NCBI GenBank assembly: GCA_016707175.1
Contig: JADJIB010000004.1
Span: forward strand, 186,001 to 250,000
Reading direction: 5' to 3'
Length of the DNA stretch: 64,000 nucleotides
DNA from: Candidatus Phosphoribacter hodrii
GTDB lineage: Bacteria; Actinomycetota; Actinomycetes; Actinomycetales; Dermatophilaceae
The translations under genes and the position numbers were made by a program. The notes below the pieces were generated by a model that searched no databases, was not told where the DNA came from, and saw nothing but the letters and a program-made list of their open reading frames with translations. Positions 58,628-64,000 of this stretch are shown one piece after another. How positions within the stretch are numbered: position 1 is the first letter of the stretch; each line of letters opens with the position of its first letter.

Positions 58628-59814
58628 CCGCGGCTGAAGCCAGTCGTGCGGAGCCTGAAGCCGGTCGCGCGGAAGCAGGTCGCGCCGAGCTCAGCGCGAT
58701 CCGCCGGCTATGGGCCCGGGCGCAGCGCACCGAAGCCTGGCGGGCCTGGCAGCGCTATGGGGTGGCCCAGGGGGGCCTGCTGGCCGCCGGGATCGGCTAC
58801 TTCTCGTTCTTCTCGCTCTTTCCTGCCGTGGCACTGGCAGCAGTGGTCTTCGGCTTCATCCTGCAGGGCCGGCCCGACCTGCTCGCGGCCATCGGCGATG
58901 CCCTCAACGCCGCGCTCCCGGGCTTCGTCAAGACCGACGCCAACCCGAGCGGGCTGGTGGCGTTGACCGCTCCCGAAACCGCCACCCTCAGCTGGACGGG
59001 AGCGGTCGCGATCGTCACCCTCGTGGCCGGTGGTCTCGGCTGGATCGGCTCGCTAGGCGAAGGGTTGCGGGCGATGTTCGGGGTGCGCAAACATCCCGGC
59101 AACATCGTCGTCGCCAAAGTGCGCGACCTCGTCGTCCTGGGCCTGTTGGGGGTGGCCCTTCTCGTGTCGGCCACCCTCACCTCGGCCGTCGGTGCGGCCG
59201 GAGCGTGGAGCGCCCAGCACCTCGGGCTGGGCGAGCATCCATGGCTGGTCGGCATCGCCGGGGTCCTCGTCTCGCTGCTCGTCGACATGGCGATCATGGT
59301 CGTCCTGCTGCGCGTGCTCACCGGTCTGAAACTGCCCTGGCCGGTCGTCCGGGCCGGCGCCCTGATCGGCGGCGGCGCCATGACGCTGCTCAAACTCGTT
59401 GGGGCACAACTCGTGACGCGGGCCACGAGCAACCCGGTCTTCGGGTCGCTCGTCGTTGTCGTTGGGCTGTTGTTCTGGCTCAACCTGATGGCCAAGGTCG
59501 TGCTCCTCTCGGCAGCGTGGGCGGCCGGTGACCTCGACGACTCAGGTATGCCGTCCACCCGCGCTGCCGCAGCCGCCTCGACCCAGGCGGCCGGCCGAGA
59601 CATGGCGGGGCCTGATGACGCCGACGGGGCGCTCGATGGGGCCAGCGGCGGGATCGATGCCGGCGACCCGCGGGCCCGAGCGGTGAACGGCATACCCAAC
59701 CTGGGAGTCCGGAGCAAGGACCGGGTCACGCTCGCTGCGGGCGCCGTGCTGGGCGCCAGCGCCGCGATCGCGGGCGGCGCAGTTCGCCGCCTGGCGCGCC
59801 CTCGTCAGCGCTGA
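58624..59814 (+). CDS. YihY/BrkB-family membrane protein
   Basis: A 396-residue polytopic protein with about six membrane helices (residues ~60-315). QGGLLAAGIGYFSFFSLFPAVALAAVVFG near the N-terminus and the region WIGSLGEGLRAMFGVRKHPGN are characteristic. The family was once called RNase BN by mistake; its role is unclear (possible transport or envelope function). The last ~80 residues are Ala-rich and probably disordered. The 3' end overlaps the convergent D,D-carboxypeptidase gene by 10 bases. Confidence 0.9.
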   Translation: MTAAEASRAEPEAGRAEAGRAELSAIRRLWARAQRTEAWRAWQRYGVAQGGLLAAGIGYFSFFSLFPAVALAAVVFGFILQGRPDLLAAIGDALNAALPGFVKTDANPSGLVALTAPETATLSWTGAVAIVTLVAGGLGWIGSLGEGLRAMFGVRKHPGNIVVAKVRDLVVLGLLGVALLVSATLTSAVGAAGAWSAQHLGLGEHPWLVGIAGVLVSLLVDMAIMVVLLRVLTGLKLPWPVVRAGALIGGGAMTLLKLVGAQLVTRATSNPVFGSLVVVVGLLFWLNLMAKVVLLSAAWAAGDLDDSGMPSTRAAAAASTQAAGRDMAGPDDADGALDGASGGIDAGDPRARAVNGIPNLGVRSKDRVTLAAGAVLGASAAIAGGAVRRLARPRQR

Positions 59815-61328
59815 TAGACCCCTCGGGCGCGTCGGCGCCAACGCCGGACACCCAGCCAGGCTGTAGCGGCGAGCGTCAACGCCAGTGCCCCGAGCAGGCC
59901 CCAACGGGCAGCCTCGGGGAGCCCTCCCCACCACTGAGACAGCGCAGCGCCCACGACGCGTTCGATCGGGTTTGCGGCTGCTGCGGTGGCGCCGGCCCTC
60001 GCGGCGGCATCCGGAGAGCTCGCCCCCGTCCCCGTCCAAGGCTCGGCCGACGTGGTCGACGGCGACGCTGACGCCGTCGCTCCGCCCAACTCCGGAGGCT
60101 GAGGTGTGGATCCGTCGGCCACGAGGGTGCCGATGGGGTGCAGTTGCGCGGCATACGCGAAGCCCCAGTCGAGCAACGCGACAGCCGACGGAGCCTGCGG
60201 CTCGGGGCTGCCCATCGTCGTGATGAGCAAGGTGCGCCCATTGAGGCGGACGGCTCCGATGTAGGTGTTCCGCGCCTTGCTCGTGTAGCCGTTCTTGACG
60301 CCGATCACGCCGGGATAGACCCCGAGGAGTTGGTTGTGGTTGTCGATCTGGAAGGGCGGCCCGCTGGTCAGGCTGGCGGTGGGGGCCACGACCTTGCCCC
60401 CGGCCTTCGTGGTCGGCGATGCCGGGACCAGCCCTCCGGGGAACATCGCAACGGGCAGCGACGCCCGGGAGGCGTAGCCCGGCAGGCTCATGACCGCTCG
60501 GGCGATGAGCGCCAGGTCGTAGGCGCTGGAATGCTGTCCCGGGGCGTCCAGTCCCGAGGGATCGGCGGCCACGGTGTCCCACGCACCGAGGCTTCCGGCT
60601 CGGGCGTTCATGGCCGCAAGCAGGGCGGGGCGCCCGCCGTAGGTGCGAGCCAGGGCGTATGCCGCGTCGTTGCCGCTGCTGAGGATGAGCCCGTTGAGCA
60701 GGTCGCCCACGGTGTAGGTGCCACCCACCGTGATGCCCACTCGGGAGCCGTCGGCCGCGGTGTCCTCCTCCTCGCCGATGACGACCCGGTCGGGGTCCAG
60801 CGCCGGGATGACGACCAGTGCGGTGAGGGTCTTGAGCGTGCTCGCCGGAAGCAGCCAGGCGTGCGGGTTCTTGGCGGCGAGGATCTCACCGGTGTCTAGG
60901 TCGGCCAGGACATACGAAACATGGGCCGTGTCCGGTGGCGCCGGAACTCCGGCCGGTCGATCGCTCACCACTTCCGTGGTGGCCAGGCGAGGACCTCCGA
61001 CGACGTGCTCGGCGGCGACCGTCGGCGCGGCCAGCGGCACGGGGCTCTCCGGCAGGCAGGTGAAGCGGTCGCTGCTGCCGTCGGCCCTGGTGGTGGCCGT
61101 CCCACCCGCTCGCACGGCTCGCGCATTGGCCGTCGCCAGGGAGGGCACGGGCGCGGTGATGAGGTGGCTCGGGGTCAGTCCCACCGCACACGGCCCGGTC
61201 GCGGTCGGTTTCGGGGTGCCCGCGGCATCGGCCGTAGGCACCGGGCCCACCGTGCCGGCGAGCAGGCCAGAAACGAGCGCAGCGCACGCCAAGGCGAGGG
61301 TGATCGGGGCGCGACGAGGAGAGGTCAT
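59805..61328 (-). CDS. D-alanyl-D-alanine carboxypeptidase (S11)
   Basis: A 507-residue penicillin-binding protein of the DacA/PBP5 type that trims peptidoglycan stem peptides. A signal peptide (ITLALACAALVSGLLAGTVG) starts the protein. The serine box is LPASTLKTLTAL, the SxN box SSGNDAAYAL, and the KTG box is KNGYTSKA, a Thr-to-Asn change common in the actinobacterial form. A C-terminal hydrophobic helix (WGLLGALALTLAATAWLGVRR) anchors it, after a Ser/Ala/Pro-rich linker. It is downstream of the sdh genes and separated by a perfect hairpin. Confidence 0.92.
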   Translation of the reverse strand: MTSPRRAPITLALACAALVSGLLAGTVGPVPTADAAGTPKPTATGPCAVGLTPSHLITAPVPSLATANARAVRAGGTATTRADGSSDRFTCLPESPVPLAAPTVAAEHVVGGPRLATTEVVSDRPAGVPAPPDTAHVSYVLADLDTGEILAAKNPHAWLLPASTLKTLTALVVIPALDPDRVVIGEEEDTAADGSRVGITVGGTYTVGDLLNGLILSSGNDAAYALARTYGGRPALLAAMNARAGSLGAWDTVAADPSGLDAPGQHSSAYDLALIARAVMSLPGYASRASLPVAMFPGGLVPASPTTKAGGKVVAPTASLTSGPPFQIDNHNQLLGVYPGVIGVKNGYTSKARNTYIGAVRLNGRTLLITTMGSPEPQAPSAVALLDWGFAYAAQLHPIGTLVADGSTPQPPELGGATASASPSTTSAEPWTGTGASSPDAAARAGATAAAANPIERVVGAALSQWWGGLPEAARWGLLGALALTLAATAWLGVRRWRRRARGVYQR

Positions 61329-61366
61329 GGCGCCAGGAAGCCTAGCTCCCCACCCCTCACGCAGCA

Positions 61367-61400
61367 GACCCGGTATGCCGCGTGCGCGGCATACCGGGTC
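61367..61400. terminator. Near-perfect octamer palindrome downstream of sdhB
   Basis: Arms GACCCGGTATGCCGCG (61367-61382) and CGCGGCATACCGGGTC (61385-61400) with a 2-base centre. It follows the sdhB stop by about 50 bases and precedes the carboxypeptidase start, so it can act as the sdh operon terminator. Confidence 0.7.
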
Positions 61401-61448
61401 CGTTGCAGTCTGCTGACCGGCCGAGGCGACCGGCAGGAGGGCGAACCC

Positions 61449-62192
61449 TCAGCGGCCTTGACGCAGGGCGCCCAACAGGTCGCGGTTGAGCGTGTTGATG
61501 ACGTCCAGCGGGATCTCCTTGGGGCACGCATCGGCGCAGGCACCGGTGTTGGTGCAGCCGCCGAAACCCTCGTGGTCGTGCTGAGCGACCATCTTGACGA
61601 CGCGGGCGTAGCGCTCGGGCTGCCCCTGCGGGAGCTCGCCGAGGTGGGTGACCTTGGCGCCCATGAAGAGCATCGCCGACGCGTTGGGGCAGGCGGCCAC
61701 GCAGGCGCCGCAGCCGATGCAGGCCGCGGCCTCGAAGGCCCGGTCGGCCTTGCGCTTCTCGACCGGCACCGAGTGGGCCTCGGGGGCCGAGCCGGTGTTG
61801 GCCGAGATGAAACCGCCGGACTGGATGATCCGGTCGAAGGACGACCGGTCGACGACGAGGTCCTTGATGACGGGGAACGCCTCGGCCCGCCAGGGCTCGA
61901 TGCTGATCGTGTCGCCGTCGCGGAACTCCCGCATGTGCAGCTGACAGGTGGTGGTGCGCACGGGGCCGTGCGCCTTGCCACTGATCATCAGGCCGCACAT
62001 GCCGCAGATACCTTCGCGGCAGTCGCTGTCGAAGGCGATCGGCTCGTCGCCCTTGGCGACGAGTGACTCGTTGAGGACGTCGAGCATCTCCAGGAAGGAC
62101 ATGTCGCCCGAGACGTCGGCCAACTGGTAGGTGACCATCCGGCCGGCCGTTTCCGGCCCGTCCTGCCGCCAGATGTTGAGGGTGAGGTTCAC
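61449..62192 (-). CDS. sdhB: Succinate dehydrogenase iron-sulfur subunit
   Basis: A 247-residue three-cluster protein carrying electrons from SdhA to the membrane quinone site. The [2Fe-2S] ligands are in DCREGICGMCGLMI and the Cys of TTTCQLHM; [4Fe-4S] in CIGCGACVAACP; [3Fe-4S] in CTNTGACADACPKEIP. The layout is of the actinobacterial/Bacteroidetes-like B-type SdhB. It starts at a GTG at 62192 which overlaps the sdhA stop by four bases; the frame continuing upstream is a shadow of sdhA. SdhC must lie outside the window, upstream of sdhA. Confidence 0.94.
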   Translation of the reverse strand: MNLTLNIWRQDGPETAGRMVTYQLADVSGDMSFLEMLDVLNESLVAKGDEPIAFDSDCREGICGMCGLMISGKAHGPVRTTTCQLHMREFRDGDTISIEPWRAEAFPVIKDLVVDRSSFDRIIQSGGFISANTGSAPEAHSVPVEKRKADRAFEAAACIGCGACVAACPNASAMLFMGAKVTHLGELPQGQPERYARVVKMVAQHDHEGFGGCTNTGACADACPKEIPLDVINTLNRDLLGALRQGR

Positions 62193-64000
62193 TTGTAGCT
62201 CCGCTCCTTCAACGCGATGGCGTCGTAGACGAGGTCTTCCTTGTGCAGGACTGGCGTGCCGGTGTCGCCACCGTCGGGGCTGCCGCCGAACTCCCATGCC
62301 GCGACGTAACGGAAGTTCGCGTCGTCGCGCTTGGCTTCGCCGTCGTCGGTCTGGCTCTCGGCCCGGAAGTGACCGCCGCAGGACTCGCGACGGTGCAGGG
62401 CGTCGATGCACATGAGCTCGCCCAACTCGAGGAAGTCGGCCACCCGGCCGGCCTTCTCGAGGCTCTGGTTGAGGGTGTCGGCCGCGCCGAGGACGCGGAC
62501 GTTGCGCCAGAACTCGGCACGCAGCCCACGGATGAGCTCGATGCCCTTGCGCAGGCCCTCCTCCGAGCGCTCCATGCCGCAGTACTCCCACATGATGTGG
62601 CCGAGTTCCTTGTGGAAGGAGTCGACGGTGCGGTCGCCGTTGATCGCCAGCAGCGTGTCGACGCGCTCCTGGACCGCTGCGCGAGCGGCCACCACTTCGG
62701 GGTGGTCCGGAGACACCGTCGGGTAGGGCGCGTGCGACAGGTAGTCGCGGATGGTGTTGGGCAGCACGAAGTAGCCGTCGGCCAGACCCTGCATGAGGGC
62801 CGAGGCGCCGAGCCGGTTGGCCCCGTGGTCGGAGAAGTTGGCCTCTCCGGCGACGAACAGGCCGGGGAGGTTGGACTGCAGGTCGTAGTCGACCCAGAGG
62901 CCACCCATCGTGTAGTGGACCGCCGGGTAGATGCGCATCGGCACCTCGTAGGGGTTGTCCCCGGTGATGCGCTGATACATGTCCAGCAGGTTGCCGTACT
63001 TCTCGGCGACGGCCTCGGCGCTCATCCGCTGGAGGGCGTCGGTGAAGTCGAGGTAGACACCGCGGCGGAAGTCTCCGACCTTCGGGCCGACGCCGCGACC
63101 CTCGTCGCAGACGTTCTTGGCCTGGCGGCTGGCGATGTCGCGGGGGACCAGGTTGCCGAACGAGGGGTAGATCCGCTCCAGGTAGTAGTCGCGGTCCTCC
63201 TCGGGGATCTGGCGCGGGTCCTTCTCGCAGTCCTCGGCACGCTTGGGCACCCAGATCCGGCCGTCGTTACGCAGCGACTCGCTCATCAGGGTGAGCTTGG
63301 ACTGGTGATCCCCCGACACGGGGATGCACGTGGGGTGGATCTGCGTGTAGCAGGGGTTGGCGAAGTAGGCGCCCTTGCGGTGGGCCCGCCACGTGGCCGT
63401 GACGTTGGATCCCATGGCGTTGGTCGACAGGAAGAACACGTTGCCGTAGCCACCGGAGGCGAGGACGACGACGTCGGCGAGGTGGGTCTCGATCTCGCCG
63501 GTCACCATGTCGCGCGCGATGATCCCGCGAGCGCGCCCGTCGACGACGATGAGCTCGAGCATCTCGTGCCGGGTGTATGCCGTGACCGTCCCGGCCGCGA
63601 CCTGGCGCTCAAGGGCCTGGTAGGCACCGATGAGCAACTGCTGGCCGGTCTGGCCGCGGGCGTAGAACGTGCGGGACACCTGGACGCCACCGAAGGACCG
63701 GTTGTCCAGCAGACCGCCGTATTCGCGAGCGAACGGCACGCCCTGGGCGACGCACTGGTCGATGATGTTCGCGCTGACCTCGGCCAGGCGGTAGACGTTG
63801 GTCTCGCGGGCGCGGTAGTCGCCACCCTTGACCGTGTCGTAGAAGAGACGGTAGGTCGAGTCGCCGTCCTCCTTGTAGTTCTTCGCCGCGTTGATGCCGC
63901 CCTGGGCGGCGATCGAGTGGGCGCGCCGCGGGGAGTCTTGGTAGCAGAAGGACTTCACGTGGTAGCCGGCCTCGCCGAGGGTGGCGGCAGCCGCGCCGCC
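62189..64000 (-). CDS. sdhA: Succinate dehydrogenase flavoprotein subunit, partial
   Basis: Covers ~604 residues; the first part lies beyond the window edge. FAD-binding and catalytic parts are visible: SIAAQGGINAAKNYKEDGDS (the FAD-linking His-containing loop lies outside or at the edge), GGLLDNRSFGGVQVSRTFYARGQTGQQLL, PTCIPVSGDHQSKL, and HYTMGGLWVDYDLQSNLPGLFVAGEANFSDHGANRLGASAL. The C-terminal helical domain is complete. It is the flavin subunit of complex II, oxidising succinate to fumarate. It is coupled to sdhB by an overlap. Confidence 0.94.
   Translation of the reverse strand, partial: GGAAAATLGEAGYHVKSFCYQDSPRRAHSIAAQGGINAAKNYKEDGDSTYRLFYDTVKGGDYRARETNVYRLAEVSANIIDQCVAQGVPFAREYGGLLDNRSFGGVQVSRTFYARGQTGQQLLIGAYQALERQVAAGTVTAYTRHEMLELIVVDGRARGIIARDMVTGEIETHLADVVVLASGGYGNVFFLSTNAMGSNVTATWRAHRKGAYFANPCYTQIHPTCIPVSGDHQSKLTLMSESLRNDGRIWVPKRAEDCEKDPRQIPEEDRDYYLERIYPSFGNLVPRDIASRQAKNVCDEGRGVGPKVGDFRRGVYLDFTDALQRMSAEAVAEKYGNLLDMYQRITGDNPYEVPMRIYPAVHYTMGGLWVDYDLQSNLPGLFVAGEANFSDHGANRLGASALMQGLADGYFVLPNTIRDYLSHAPYPTVSPDHPEVVAARAAVQERVDTLLAINGDRTVDSFHKELGHIMWEYCGMERSEEGLRKGIELIRGLRAEFWRNVRVLGAADTLNQSLEKAGRVADFLELGELMCIDALHRRESCGGHFRAESQTDDGEAKRDDANFRYVAAWEFGGSPDGGDTGTPVLHKEDLVYDAIALKERSYK

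Larger units (their letters stand above)
729..63582. other. Window-wide over-represented octamer GTATGCCG/CGGCATAC
   Basis: About 105 copies by hand count between 729 and 63582, roughly half in each orientation, mostly inside genes on either strand, often extended to GGTATGCCGC. A simple model with 35% each of G and C and 15% each of A and T predicts about two copies. It is absent from the 5'-nucleotidase gene, the Thr-rich surface gene, hmgA and most of sdhAB. Four intergenic inverted pairs are listed as terminators. Confidence 0.85.

Noticed and set aside
1..64000. tRNA, rRNA, tmRNA or known riboswitches
   Set aside because: I read the intergenic gaps on both strands and saw no cloverleaf with TTCRANY-type loop or recognisable riboswitch core; a covariance-model search could still find one.
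1..64000. Octamer as Chi or KOPS
   Set aside because: Those signals are strongly skewed along a replichore; here both orientations are about equally frequent and mixed throughout.

Overview
The window is high-GC DNA (by eye about 70% G+C) with short gaps, many 4-bp ATGA/GTGA gene overlaps and frequent GTG starts. The gene content is actinobacterial: a sigE-rseA-htrA-tatB stress locus, the DUF3117 micro-protein, a CxxC-less Mrp, a monomeric NADP isocitrate dehydrogenase, a LAxTG (class E sortase type) surface protein next to a protein O-mannosyltransferase, and an actinobacterial-type sdhA/sdhB. The best guess is a chromosomal segment of a Micrococcales bacterium (Intrasporangiaceae/Dermatophilaceae-like). 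This is inferred from gene style, not from a marker gene. I see no rRNA, tRNA, prophage, transposase or cas gene.

Layout. 1-12.7 kb: end of dapE, LOG protein, DivIVA-domain protein, SRPBCC, tag, a mannosyltransferase, enoyl-CoA hydratase, DUF3117, O-methyltransferase, sigE-rseA-htrA-tatB, mrp, DUF1003 and an MgtE-N/CBS protein. This order resembles the Rv1202-Rv1232c region of Mycobacterium tuberculosis as I recall it. 12.8-19 kb: two HpcH/CitE-type CoA lyases, then a tight minus-strand alr-ddl-histidine kinase-response regulator operon. 19-21.8 kb: a repeat array, an esterase lipoprotein with a duplicated 5' end, a PLDc_N-like membrane protein and a RIO kinase. 22-26.3 kb: a two-gene alpha/beta-hydrolase-CHAT protease plus metacaspase cassette, the best candidate for an undescribed defence or regulated-death system. 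26.3-38.3 kb: AhpD-like protein, acyl-CoA dehydrogenase, stress protein, 5'-nucleotidase, aminopeptidase P, the O-mannosylation cassette, DUF2332, a MaoC mesaconyl-CoA hydratase candidate and an LLM oxidoreductase. 38.5-46 kb: glpD, glpK, repeats, homogentisate dioxygenase, an FAD hydroxylase and LysR. 46-56.7 kb: PHP phosphatase, RecB-like nuclease, ParA, SatD-like regulator, aquaporin, icd, repeats, a DUF559-type protein, GNAT and an S10 peptidase. 56.8-64 kb: galK, 2H phosphoesterase, BrkB, D,D-carboxypeptidase, sdhB and partial sdhA.

Two sequence-level signals cut across the genes. (1) The octamer GTATGCCG/CGGCATAC occurs about 105 times by hand count, in both orientations about equally, mostly inside genes. 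At four gene ends it forms inverted pairs that look like terminators. This is how DNA-uptake sequences look in Neisseria and Pasteurellaceae. (2) A 26-bp intergenic element with core GATAGCGCTCGCACGGTCAT occurs 14 times at four loci, as ~53-bp direct arrays, as long hairpins, or singly. The malyl-CoA lyase, acyl-CoA dehydrogenase and mesaconyl-CoA hydratase candidates together suggest an ethylmalonyl-CoA pathway whose remaining genes lie outside the window.
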